From: Atherinomorus stipes
Lineage: Eukaryota > Chordata > Actinopteri > Atheriniformes > Atherinidae
Direction: 5' to 3'
Assembly: GCA_023101725.1 (NCBI GenBank)
Contig: JALJCO010013429.1
Span: forward strand, 1 to 64,000
DNA length: 64,000 nucleotides
Shown here: positions 1-10,409 of the stretch, in pieces
Layout of the letters: each line of letters starts with the position of its first letter
Position numbering within the stretch: the first letter of the stretch is position 1
Notes under the pieces: model-generated
What the model saw: only the letters and a program-made list of their open reading frames with translations
The model's database searches: none
Told to the model about the DNA's origin: nothing
Made by a program: the position numbers and the translations under genes

Positions 1-2712
1 TAAGAGTAAAACACGGTGGCATTTATAAGATGCACTCCCCCAAAACCTGAGCGCCAAGTACTCAAACAAAACCTCTTGTGTTTGTTTTGTTTTTTAAGTT
101 CAATGCTTGTGCTCTGCAGCAACAATTGAAAAGTCCAAGCTATAAAATCAGAGCTGCTTGGAGGATTATCATCAGTCATTACCTTTGTCAATATCCATTT
201 GTCTTCTGTCACCTCATCTTGGTTTCCATGCAGTGATGTCCCAAAGGGGGTTATAAAGTGAACCATGTGCATGCTAATGTGATGAGAACCCAGTATTTCA
301 AAATCCATAGCTGAGACCTCGAGAGGTTGAATATTAAGTTGGATTGTAAACATCAAACTGGAGTTATGTGTTTGGAAATATTGGAAAACTAGAGGACATA
401 AATACAAATAATTGTTTTTGTCCTCTGTAAGCCAGGAGTGCATTTCTAAAAGATTATATCCTGTAAATCTAAAATATTTTAACACGCCTATGTACCATGA
501 AACCCATGTAAAATGTACTATGATGTACTGCACAAATACAAATTATATCATTCTGTATCCATGCACACAGGTTCTGATGTTTTTGCATCCAGCTGTGTGG
601 ACCCACAACAGTAAAACGAGACCTTGCTGTCAAACACACAGACATGTTATGATGAAACCACATGTAATCCTTGAAAAACAGTGTGTGCATCTCGACTCAT
701 CCTTCATTAAAATGGATCCCTGGCTGTGTTTTTCAGTCAGACCTTCAGTGACTAATGAATCCTTGAGTTTCATGGTGGCTGGGTCAAGAAACTGTGACTG
801 ATTTAGGAAGTGAATGAGCTCAACTCCGAGACCTCCATAACACAATCTGTCAGAACAACACCTGGGATAATTCCGACCACATTACTCTTCAACAGTGTCA
901 CGCAAGGCTGTACACTGAATCTTAACCTCAACTCCAAAGCATCAACAAAATATTAATCCCCGACTCTTAGTAGAAACTTATTTTTCATCATGAAAGGATG
1001 TTGAGATTTTGAAATTCAGCTACAAGTAGTCATGATCCTGCGCTGCATAGATAAGACCATCCTTGACAGTCATCTCCTCATTTCTGTGCCTCCTGCTTTG
1101 ATTCTTGTGTTGAACAAATAAAACAATAGCTATGACAGCAACAAATACATTAAACCTTTCTTTGGTTCAGTTTGCAAGATAAGACGATGCTTTGCAGGTG
1201 TGTGCAAAGAAAACTCTGCTAAGTTTGATAGCCGCCTATAATAAGACATTCTTGTTTTATGCACAAAAATTGGCATAGACTGTCTACAGTTTTGTCACAC
1301 AGAATCAGCAGCAGTCATCTTTCAAAAGCAAAACACGAACCTCAGAGTCTAAGGCCTTGTACACACATAGCCGGATTTTTGTAAAATGTATAGGCTATCC
1401 TTCCTCCTCTGACTCGGAAAAGAAAAAGTCCACACTGCCTCGTTTTAAGAAGAAAAATCCTCGCACATCGAACTGCAGGTTCGTTAAAGCACATTCACAG
1501 CACATTGCTGTTGGAAATAAATGGTTAATTAAAGAAATAAAATGAATAAACACAGGTTACCAAGGGGAGCCTTGTGCTCATAAAGCTCCCTTAGCAAAGC
1601 AAAACTGTTCAACACAATAAAGCAGCCAGAGCATCATTCTGCTTGCTACGATGCTGGACAGGACGAGTAAAAAAAAAAAAAAAAGCACATTCTCAGGGAA
1701 TGAGCTCTGTGTCTGAGAGGGTCCGCTCCTTTACTGTCAGCTGGGTGATGACCCGCGAGTAGGGCTCCTTTTTTTGTCCCTGTTGTAATACTTAATTTGA
1801 TGTTAGACTTCAAAGTTTGTGTATGGCGAAATATTAATGTGGATGAATAAATAGAATGGGGGAAAAAAAGAAGTGATGGCGGGAGGAGTTTGCAGCTTAA
1901 AGTGCCCCTGGTATGAAATTTGCATTTTTTGATTTAGTTTCCCCAGCCTGCTTATGTCCCCTAAGGGGTTAAGTTATAAATTCGCATTTCCTTTTTCCCT
2001 GGGTGTGTCTGCCTACATGGTGAAGTTAGCATTTACAGATGGGCTGATTGGCAGTTCGGCGTATTTTACTTCTTGCGCAGCTTATGAAGCCATGACTTCC
2101 AGCCAATTACCCCCTCCCCCGAACTATACTCTCCAAGTCCCTCCCTCTCAGATGACAACAAACTGACGTCATGGCGTCCAACTCGCATGAGAACTGCTCT
2201 GTACCTGGTGTACGAAGGACAACAGCAATCTTTTTGTCGTCCCCACTGAAAAACTTGTGGATGATTTCATTTCTGCAGGAATGTGCCGACCGAACCAACA
2301 GAAAATCTCCCTGCAGCTCCGTCTCCTCCTCAGGAGGTTAAAACGGCTTCCAGCCACCACGAAGAAACACGAAGTTTCAAAAAAACGTTTCTCATCAGGC
2401 CTTCATCATCATCATTATCATCATCACTGTTTCTGTACCGCTCCAGTCAGACGTAGACAGATCTAACGTGCAGAACTAGTGTAATATATCTTTAGTATTA
2501 ACTATTAACTGAATTCGGGTCATGTGTGAAGTAAATAATTCAGGGAAACTTGCTGCTGGAATATGATGCTGTTTTCATCTTAAACTCTATTTATACTCAC
2601 GCATCAGTGTCTGTGTCAGGTTGGTGATGCCGTCACCGCCGTACGTCCTGTATAGATCCACAGAGGCTCAATATGAACTTCTTCAAGCCTGACGTACGTC
2701 CACGTTCAACAG
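1..2712. other. Gene-free stretch, no recognised coding sequence
   Basis: The short open frames here, including one of 129 codons at 412-801, have no recognisable motif and look like chance. A run of 16 A occurs near 1669-1684. The segment from about 1355 ('acacacatagccgg') and the one from about 1898 resemble the starts of dispersed fish repeats, but I could not find matching second ends. Nothing else can be supported. Confidence 0.5.
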
Positions 2713-2795
2713 AACACAGCCAGGGCCGGCTGTGGCCACTTTGGTGCCCTAGGCGAGGTTATAGTTTGGTGCCCCCCCTGTCCCGGCGCCCATGA

Positions 2796-3000
2796 TTCTA
2801 GATCAGGGGTGTCCAGTTCTGGTCCTCGAGGGCCACAATCCTGCAGGTTTTCTATGCGTCCTGGCTCCAACACACCTGACTCTAATTACCGAGAACTTCA
2901 TAGGCTGTTGGATCAGTCAGGTGTGTTGAAGCAGAGAAACAGTGAAGACCTGCAGGACAGGGGTCCTCAAGGACCAACTCTGGACACCCCTCTTCTAGAT
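2796..3000. mobile_element. hAT-type MITE nested in the hAT element
   Basis: The element body 2804-2992 (189 bp) begins CAGGGGTGTCCAG and ends CTGGACACCCCTC, with inverted similarity over about 30 bp. It is bracketed by an exact 8-bp duplication, ttctagat (2796-2803 and 2993-3000). The interior contains a 'ctccaacacacctgac' segment shared with degraded relatives near 7800-7990, 20575-20770 and 33775-33875, so this family is dispersed in the window. It has no coding capacity. Confidence 0.85.
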
Positions 3001-4630
3001 GAACAGAGCAGGATGAGCTGCATGTGTCTGATGTGAACATTGTTGCAGAGGTGTGATTCTCTGGTAGGATTACATCCACATGTGTCTGGATTTGGTCACA
3101 TTGAAACACGACTGCTGCTGTAATAATGACTAAAGTCAGCAGCTGCTGATGGAAGCTGGACTCAGACATCTACAGTTACACCTGCATCCAGTCTGTGTCC
3201 TTCTTTCATGTAGTAGACATTGTATAGATAAACTTTATCTATGATCTGTATTTACTGTTATTAGTAACAAAGATTAACGGAAACCTTCAGCTATAATTTA
3301 ATAATAAAATTAACTAATAATGGTGATGACTACACACATAGCAGTGATGATGAAGCTCCACCTCTGCAGCAACTTCTAAACAGGAGTCTGCAACCTGCAG
3401 CTACACAGCTGCAGGTGACTCTTTGGACCTTCCATAATGGCTCTCAATAACTTTGACTAAAAGAACCAACTAATATTTTTAAATACCTGTGTATATAAAT
3501 AACATTTTTAATCATAACAGGTTTGGTTTTTTTGGTTTTTTTTTAATTCTACAATGTAATGACACTAAAAGTACTTGTAATTTGTTTGAAATCTATCTCT
3601 CTTGACATTAGCTTGGAAATTAGGGGTTTTCCCAACATTGCTTCCCACAAATATCCACATTTTTATTTATACATATATATTTTTTATGCAGTAGAGTCCC
3701 ACTGAAATAATCTGATTGAAGAAAATGTATCTATCTTCTTTCTGCAAGTTTTTTTTTTATTTTAAAACCTAAAATTAAAAATAAACCAGAATTTCTTTAA
3801 AATGACTGCATAATTTCTACAGTAAGTAGTTATAAAAATGATAAGCTGCTTTTTTTCAAAAGGACATGGAATATTTGCAGCTCTAAACAACTTTTATCAC
3901 TGGGTTGAGTCTAAAAATGGCTCTCTGGATTGTCCAGGTTGTAGACCTGTTCTAGAGGCATCTGCAGGACTTTCAGTGAATGTGGACAGACACAGATTTA
4001 CCTGCAACTGGAAGCTAGAGGACAACTTGTAGCTGCAGCACAGACTAAAACTTAATGGCCTACAGTAACCTGTTAAACATCAATTATCAGCAGCTGTGAT
4101 TATGCATGACTGTACTACAGTATGAGGTTGAACCAGTGACATCATGACGTCTCCCACAGCAGCAGCAGCCTGGTGAGGAAACTGCTTCATGTTAGCGTAG
4201 CTAGCCTCCAGCTGGAACACATGATGAGCTAAACAAGCTTTTAATGTTGGGGAAAATACATACCCCCACCATGAGAACTCCTTTTTTCACTCTACAACAA
4301 TTCTCAGCGTTTTGATAAGTTGTTGATGTCTGTCATTATTAACTGCGACGTGAGATGCAACTCCCCCCTCCCCTCTCTCCCACACAGGGCGACCAGCTCA
4401 GCCTCAGTCTACATACCTCTGCTTACGACCCGTTTTTCTTCCTCCTTCTTCCTTTGCTTTCAGAAAGCTGCTCCTGATGGTTTGGATGTTCTTGTCATCA
4501 GTCAATCATTGAAAAGTTTAAACACAATACGACCTGTTCTTCCACAGTAGTAACCTCATCATGTACGTCACCCTTCACAGTCAAAACAAGTGTGAGTAGG
4601 AGCAGGTCATGCAGCTAGATCGACAGGGAC

Positions 4631-4892
4631 CCAACTGCAGTCACGGTACGTCGCCATATATCCAATCCATGCCGGAAGTCCCAATCGGAAGTTTCGTTTT
4701 CATGTAACTTACTAAAATCTAACCCTACCCCTGACCCTTCCCATAACCTTAACCACCCGACTACACTATACACATCTGTTTGCAAGCTGCAGATAGTTAC
4801 TCTTGGCGGTATTTAACTAACTTCCGTATGAGACTTCCTGTATGGATTGGATGTATGGCGGCACCCGTGTCAGTCATTGTAACTGCAGTTAG
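4631..4892. mobile_element. MITE with about 50-bp inverted arms, nested in the hAT element
   Basis: The left arm (about 4642-4693) reads as the reverse complement of the right arm (about 4816-4868), including the shared block 'catccaatccat', with several mismatches. Similarity resumes outside the arms as the palindromic word aactgcagt (4633 and 4881) after an 11-nt indel. A second copy of the outer end lies at about 56808-56850. The exact ends and target duplication are unclear. It has no open reading frame. Confidence 0.6.
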
Positions 4893-6239
4893 GTACTCTT
4901 GGCCAGATCTGATCATTGCAAAGAATCTAAATATTGAGGTTTTACTTTGATGTCTTTTGGAGGGAAATTTTGAGTAGCTTTGTATAGAGAGTGTATTTCA
5001 TAATACATACGTGTAGTCAGCTCTTTTTTTTTTTTTTTTTAATTATTCTGCAATTTTTTGCGCCCTGTCCAGCGGATGGCGCCCTAGGCATTTGCCTGGG
5101 TCGCCTGTCGGCAAAGCCGGCCCTTAACACAGCAACTCTTTTTATTTTTTACTCAAACATGAGTGTGTGGAGAGGTGCGTGCCTGCAGGTTACTACTGAG
5201 TGTGTGGGCGAATGTCTCCAGGTATCTCCGTGTCACTCCGCCTCCTCTTCGCGAGAGCACATGTTTCAGCAGATGAGGACCTTAGAGACTCATTGACAAC
5301 AGAAGCACAAGCGTGACAAGCGTGCTTTCTGGTCCCGCCCACCATATTTGCATATTCATCTGATATTGTGCATAAATAAGTATTTGTAAATTCATGTCTG
5401 TGTAAAATCACACAAAAAATGTTTATTGTTTATTTTGTCTGTGAGAACAGACACCTTTACAAACAGCTTAGAAATTTACAAATATGAATTGTCATTTATA
5501 ATTATGGATTTCTGATTATGAATTCACAAACCACAACTGTGAAACAACTGTCAAAGTATGCCACAGGATCATAGACATTGTTAATAGAGTAGAGATGCTC
5601 AGGTCCGCAGTCTCCTGTGACATAATCACTGCCATGACAATATTACAGTACAACATCACTCCCTCTCATGTGATATTGCTTTGATATAAATCTTGGTAAG
5701 CTGAGTAGGGAAAAACTTTTTGTTGAATACCCATGTTCATGTGAACATGAAGCACCTTGCGTCTCAGCTTCAGAAAAAAGCCACCAGCTTTTGAATGGGG
5801 AAATGAGAAAGATTCCTAACAGGCAAACTAACCACCTGAGAGCAGACCAAAAGACAGAATTTTCTATGCAGTTGAAAAGACACAAGTGAATACAAAAATC
5901 TGCTATCATCAAAAATGCCCATGGACATGTGGACATAGTCTCAGGCTAAGAAAAGGTCCTTTCTTGCATTCAGAACTGCAGTATACAGGTATTACCCAAA
6001 AAATTAGAATATCCTGAAAAAGTTCATGTATTTCTGTAATTCAACTTAAAAGGTGCAATTTACATATTGTATAGATAAATAATATGTGAATCAATATATT
6101 TCAAGCTTTTATTTGTTTGGATGTTGCTGATTAGGACTTGCAGCTTAAGAAAACCTCAAATTCTAAATTCTAAAAATTAGAATACTGCATAAAATCAATC
6201 AGAGAAAGGTTTTAAATACAAAAATATCAGGCCACCTAA

Positions 6240-6360
6240 AGTAAAATCTTGCAGCTGTACTTAGTACTGGCTGCTTTAACCTGGTGTGGCATGGATGCTA
6301 CCAGCTTGTGGCATATCTCAGGTGTTGTGGAAAACCAGCATACTTCAATAACAGCTCTTC
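6240..6360 (-). pseudogene. Tc1 transposase C-terminal remnant beyond the SINE
   Basis: The reverse complement reads approximately AVIEVCWFSTTPEICHKLVA then SMPHQVKAA and ends near a TKY tail. This matches the usual C-terminal end of fish Tc1 transposases (a SMPRR-like motif and a short Lys/Tyr tail). It is separated from the DDE remnant by the SINE at about 6380-6556, so this was one gene before the SINE inserted. Confidence 0.6.
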
Positions 6361-6379
6361 TCTGTTTTATTTTTTTTCT

Positions 6380-6556
6380 ATGCCTTTTTACCCATCTCTG
6401 TACGGTGAGTATCAGAGAGCAGTGGGCTGCTACTTAAAGCGCCTGGGGAGCAGTTGGTGGGGGTTAAGGACCTTCCTTAAGAGGACTCGAACCTGGGTCC
6501 TCCGCGCCAAAGCCCACGACGCTACCACTAGGCTACCCACTCCCCTTACTCCCCTT
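6380..6556 (-). mobile_element. tRNA-derived SINE inserted in the Tc1 element
   Basis: On the minus strand the head contains a polymerase III box A (TAGCCTAGTGGTAGC, complement of 6521-6535) and a perfect box B (GGTTCGAGTCC, complement of 6483-6493), about 30 bp apart as in tRNA genes. The tail (6380-6482) contains 'aaggtccttaac' and 'tagcagcccactgctc'. A headless second copy of this tail lies at about 10270-10362 on the + strand. The insertion splits the Tc1 transposase remnant. I could not define a target duplication. Confidence 0.7.
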
Positions 6557-6557
6557 A

Positions 6558-6770
6558 CCCACTACCATTGTTTGGTATCTTCCTGTTTAGCTTTTTCTTG
6601 ACAATACCCCACAGATTTTCAATGGGATTCAGGTCAGGTGAGCTTGCGGGCCAATCAAGCAAGGTGTGCAGCAAGCAGGATTTTGTACTTTTGGCAGTGT
6701 GGGCAGGTGCCAAGTCCTGCTTGAAGCTGAAGTCTGCATCCCCATACAGCTGGTCTGCTGAAGCAAGCAT
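6558..6770 (-). pseudogene. Tc1 transposase DDE-domain remnant
   Basis: The minus-strand frame 6770-6555 contains KQDLAPAHTAKSTKS and DWPASSPDLNPIENLWGIVK, which hold the second catalytic Asp and the final Glu of a Tc1 DD34E transposase. Only 31 residues separate the two acids instead of the usual 34, so about three residues are missing in the loop. The frame is interrupted by an in-frame stop just upstream and ends downstream where a SINE has inserted. The missing first Asp and the stops make it inactive. It belongs to the element spanning 5986-7785. Confidence 0.8.
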
Positions 6771-6899
6771 GAAGAGCTACAAAATGTCCTGGTAGTTGGC
6801 TGCATTTATGCTGGATTTGATGTAGCACAGAGGACCAACACCAGCAGCTGACATGGATCCCCAGGTCATCACAGACTGGGAAACTTAACACTGACCATT

Positions 6900-7105
6900 T
6901 TCTCCAGGCTGCTGTCAGCCCTCCAGCTTGTACACCGTTTTCTTCCACACTTCTTCCTTCCACTTAACTGTCCATTAATGTGCTGTGAGACAGCACTCAG
7001 AGAACATCCATCTTCTTTTGCTATCACTTTTTGTGTCTTTCCCACCTTGTGCAGGGAGTCAGTGATGGTTTTCTGCACAACAATCAGATCAGCAGTCTTC
7101 CCCAT
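6900..7105 (-). pseudogene. Tc1 transposase N-terminal DNA-binding domain (remnant)
   Basis: Reading from ATG at 7105 on the minus strand gives MGKTADLIVVQKTITDSL, then a helix-turn-helix-like stretch (KVIAKEDGCSLSAVSQHI), then a basic GRKKCGRKRCT motif. This is the recognisable paired-like DNA-binding half of fish Tc1 transposases, which normally bind the terminal inverted repeats. After about 65 residues the frame departs from the family at SLEKMVS and stops shortly afterwards, because the next part of the gene (second helix-turn-helix and first catalytic Asp) is deleted. It cannot encode an active enzyme. Confidence 0.8.
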
Positions 7106-7241
7106 GATTGTGAATTCTTCTAAACCAAGACAGAGACTTGGATCACTTACCTGATTAGAATGTGACACTCTGAGCTACAATACTGGAGCTTTTCACAGTA
7201 TTCTAATTTTTTGAGTTTTTGATTTAGAGGTTTTCTTAAGG

Positions 7242-7712
7242 TATAGGGGATTATCACGCTTCCGCGTTCTGGTTTCCGGAAGTTGAAACATCTGAAGCTT
7301 CCTCTTCCGGGCCAAGAATGGCTCAATCCATTAGGGGGGGGGGGGGGGGGGGGTATAGACCCGATTTTCAGATGTTTGTGTGTTTTAAGACGCACAATGT
7401 TAAGCACGTCAGTAAACCACGTAAACGCTAGCTGGCTAATGCTAGCATGCTGTGAAGTGCCGGTGTTGTGCCCCACCGGCGACAAACAAACGTGTGTTTT
7501 ATTATAAAGTTCGGCCCTTCACCGCTGCGAATCGATCGCTTTGATCCACTTCTTCCTTAGTATCACTTCAGTCTAGAATGAAAACTTAAGTATGTTTGGA
7601 GTTTATCCGATTTAAACAGTATAACAGAGCAGGAACGGCTGATGTTAACATGGCCCGGAAGAGGAAGTGTCCAAATACCGGGAACTTCCGGTAAGCGTGA
7701 TAATCCCCTATA
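7242..7712. mobile_element. TA-flanked MITE nested in the Tc1 element
   Basis: The body 7244-7710 starts TAGGGGATTATCACGCTT and ends with its inverse (AAGCGTGATAATCCCCTA). TA lies on both sides, consistent with a Tc1/mariner-type or other TA-targeting family. Inverted similarity continues inward with a 'cttcctcttccggg' motif on both sides. A run of about 20 G lies at 7334-7353. There is no transposase, so it is non-autonomous. Confidence 0.75.
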
Positions 7713-7800
7713 GTCCAACGTTTAAGTTGAATTATGGAAATACGTGAAATTTTTCAGGATATTCTAGTTTTTGGGGTAGTACCTGTATAACCATGGGTTA

Positions 7801-7990
7801 GTACATCCAGTCCCAAGAGATACTCTCCTGCAAACGTAGAGCGTCCCTTCTCCAACACACCTGAATCAAATGAGTGCTCATTACCAGCCCCCTGCAGAGC
7901 TGAATGATGTGCATGAGGTAATTTATCCATTTGTTTTAGGTGTGTTGGAGAACATATGCTCTAAAAGATGCAGGATGAGGACCGCATGTG
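7801..7990. repeat. Degraded copy of the 'tccaacacacctga' MITE family
   Basis: The segment contains 'tctccaacacacctgaatca' and, about 90 bp later, its inverted counterpart 'ttttaggtgtgttggagaac'. This is the same interior layout as the nested MITE at 2804-2992. Ends are too eroded to set a target duplication. Confidence 0.5.
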
Positions 7991-8940
7991 TGCACCTCTG
8001 TATATAACAGCCTTAATAAGTGGGCATGTCTCAGCAGCCTTCCAATTGTCAACTATAAGATTTTAACGAAGTCCAACCGTTCAGGTGGTAGTGAATATAT
8101 TAGAAATTGAAATTATGACCATATATGAAAGAAATGAGAGTTATCAATAAAGGTGGTAGACGGAGAAATATACAGGTTCTTTTTCTTTTTATATGCAGCA
8201 TGCATTCATTTCAATCAGAAGCATTTGGCATATCCCTTTACGCCGTCGCCCCAGCCACAGCTCTGTGAGGTGAATATGACACATCAATTATAGACGGGCA
8301 GTAATGCACACTTTGCCTGAGTGCGTTGCTGAGTAGAACCATTAAAGATGAAAATATTCTGGGCTTTATTCATTACGACATCAATTAATCACTGTGTTCA
8401 TTCTCTTCAACTTTGAATAGCTTTCTCCAAAGTTTGTCTCTTGCCTCTGAGAGACATAAGATGTGCTGTGATGAAAATATAAGCGAGAATAGGAGGACTG
8501 AGCTTGATGCTGGAGATACTGATCTAATTATTAAATCCCTCTGTTGACTTCAAGTGAAAGAGATATCTGCCTGACCTGCAGCAAATGTGATTCCTGTTCT
8601 TGTCTTTTATCTCCTCATCTTTTATCTCTGACCTCATTTTCTGTTATGATGAAATGTTGTCACATCCAGTATTCTTACAGTTTGCCTGCAATCCCTTCTC
8701 TCAACTTTGCTAAGTTTTTTGAGGAGGGCATTGTCTTTTATGTCCAAGCCTCTTGTCCCTACTCAATTTAAACTTCTTCCTGTGGCTCAAACGAACTCAA
8801 ACCTCTATAAGTTTGGCTTGAAGGATTATGTAATGTTTGTAAAATAATGGTGATTAAAATCTCAACTCTTGATAGGAGTCTGGACCCCATCTTTGAAGTA
8901 CTTACCCCTATATTCCTCCAGTTGAGCGATCCAAATTCCC
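7991..8940. other. Stretch with no recognised feature
   Basis: I see no gene, inverted-repeat pair or tandem repeat here. The open frame at 8544-8771 has no recognisable motif. Confidence 0.4.
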
Positions 8941-8944
8941 CAAG

Positions 8945-9260
8945 ATATGGAACATTGTGTAAAATGTAAATTAAAAAAATAATGCAATGATTTGCAAATC
9001 TCATGTGCCCATATGCCTCAGTTTCAATACATCAGATGTTATGCTATATAATGGAAAATAATAACTCCTTTGGAATTTAATGAAACACATCTAAAAAAAT
9101 TGGAATCGGTGCCACAAAACACTGGAAACGTGATTGGTGCAAATAAAAAATGACTGGTGGAGGATTTGACAACTAATTAGTTTAACAGGCAACAGGTGGC
9201 TGCATAAAAGGAGCATTTCAGAGAGGCAGAGTCTCTCAGATGTAAAGATGAAGAGTTTAA
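8945..9260 (+). repeat. Degraded dispersed fish DNA-transposon fragment
   Basis: The phrases 'caatgatttgcaaatctcat' and 'cataaaaggagcatttcaga' recall the 5' non-coding part of a common fish transposon. This rests on my memory of the family, not on a second copy in this window. No transposase frame follows. Confidence 0.35.
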
Positions 9261-9269
9261 GCAGTTATG

Positions 9270-10010
9270 GCACTCCAGCTGTGAGTCAGAGGAGATGCCT
9301 CCCACTGGCTTCTGGCAAAGTGTCCAGTCTGTTTTCACGTAAAACACTATTTCCAGACTCGATTTTGTGTCACATCATCACATCAATGTAACTGGTGGCA
9401 CTGGGCCAGAAAACACCCCAACAGAGGAATGTAACGGTCGATAATGTCACATGTGCAGTCACACGGAGGAATGGCTTTACCATTAAAATGTGTTGCATTT
9501 TCTCAAATGATTTAACTGGACTTGAGTTAATTGAATCTTCATTTACTGTATATATTTACACATTGACACAAGCACATTCAGCATAATATGACACTGAGTC
9601 ATCCTATGAGCGGGACGAGCAAATAACTGGCATGATGTGTGTATGCTGCATTTGGGAGACATGGAGCAGTTTTTACACTTAGCTGAAGTTGTGTTTATGG
9701 TCACCTGCATGTCTGAATGTCCTGAGTCCAACAGTCACATTCATTTTTACTTCTGTTTTGGTCTCAATCGATCCTCTTCAGCTGTTTGTGCTGCATCAGA
9801 ATCAGATGTGGAACTACTGTATGTTGCCAAATAAGCTTGTAGATACAAGGGATTGATCTTGGGGTTGGAGACAATAAAGAAAAAAAAGACAACAACAAAT
9901 ACAAACCCAAGTTATCATGATGGTTTCTAGCAAGGTAACAACTTTTGCTGTGTTTATGTGCAAAGTTTGGGATTAAGCCATATTTTTTTTCCTGCTTGCT
10001 GCTCCTGGAA
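9270..10010. other. Stretch with no recognised feature
   Basis: No gene, terminal repeats or microsatellite could be supported. Short open frames on both strands lack motifs. Confidence 0.4.
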
Positions 10011-10014
10011 AAAT

Positions 10015-10150
10015 GTCAATGTCAATTTCATTTATACATCACATTTACTACAACCCGAGTTGCCCGAAGTGCTGAACTGTAAAAGAATAAAAGCAATAAA
10101 AACCACAAACAATAAAAAGAATCACACACATAATGAAAACAATAAAACAT
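10015..10150 (+). repeat. Possible LINE 3'-end fragment
   Basis: The sequence 'atttcatttatacatcacat', followed by an 'agtgctgaactgtaaaag' phrase and an A-rich tail with AATAAAA units, has the layout of the 3' ends of fish LINE-type repeats. No coding part remains. Confidence 0.35.
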
Positions 10151-10269
10151 GAAAAACAAAGTTATAATGTCGAGCTAAACTGTGTGGGTCTCTGAGTCAC
10201 TGTCCTATGACTGGACTGGCATCATACATCCCCGTCACGCCACTCAGGTGAACCACTGTGGACCCCTGA

Positions 10270-10362
10270 GCAAGGTCCTTAACTCCCCACCAACTGCTTC
10301 CTGGGTGCTTTAAGTAGCAGCCCACTGCTCTCTGATACATACAGTACAGAGATGGGTACTGC
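10270..10362 (+). repeat. Headless SINE tail copy
   Basis: This matches the tail half of the SINE at 6380-6556, read on the + strand: 'aaggtccttaactccccacc', then 'tagcagcccactgctctctg'. The tRNA-like head is missing. It runs directly into the double hairpin at 10351-10405. Confidence 0.6.
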
Positions 10363-10405
10363 ATGTTCAGTACCCATCACGGTTCAACTGTTCAGTTGAA
10401 CCGTG
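10351..10405. repeat. Two back-to-back perfect hairpins
   Basis: Hairpin 1 has an 11-bp stem (gatgggtactg at 10351-10361, cagtacccatc at 10368-10378) with a 6-nt loop. Hairpin 2 has a 13-bp stem (cacggttcaactg at 10378-10390, cagttgaaccgtg at 10393-10405) with a 2-nt loop. They share one base. The first arm of hairpin 1 is the end of the SINE tail, so the structure formed at a repeat breakpoint. Confidence 0.85.
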
Positions 10406-10409
10406 TGGC

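Larger units (their letters stand above)
2713..5133. mobile_element. Non-autonomous hAT-type element with 8-bp target duplication
   Basis: The element runs 2721-5125. It starts CAGGGCCGGC and ends GCCGGCCCTT, so the ends are short inverted repeats. The ends continue into related text about a gene-poor 'gccctaggc' motif (near 2747 and 5088). It is flanked on both sides by the same 8 bases, aacacagc (2713-2720 and 5126-5133). An 8-bp target duplication with short inverted ends is the hallmark of hAT transposons. No transposase frame survives in the 2.4 kb interior, so it is a deletion derivative or heavily decayed copy. It carries two nested MITEs (2804-2992 and about 4631-4892). Confidence 0.85.
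5984..7787 (-). mobile_element. Dead Tc1-type DNA transposon with TA target duplication
   Basis: The element 5986-7785 starts CAGGTATTACCCAAAAAATT and ends with the inverted counterpart (TTTTTGGGGTAGTACCTG), flanked by TA on both sides (5984-5985, 7786-7787). The minus strand carries remnants of a Tc1 transposase: a DNA-binding N-terminus, part of the DDE domain and the C-terminus. These are separated by an internal deletion of much of the catalytic domain, and broken by stops. A tRNA-derived SINE (about 6380-6556) and a MITE (7244-7710) have inserted into it. Terminal fragments of the same family recur at 46388-46555 and 47884-47921. Confidence 0.85.

Noticed and set aside
412..801. 129-codon open frame
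   Set aside because: No recognisable motif, no splice context, and frames of this size are expected by chance in 64 kb.
2721..5125. Transposase gene inside the hAT element (for example the 64-codon frame at 3838)
   Set aside because: The frame has no hAT or zinc-finger motif.
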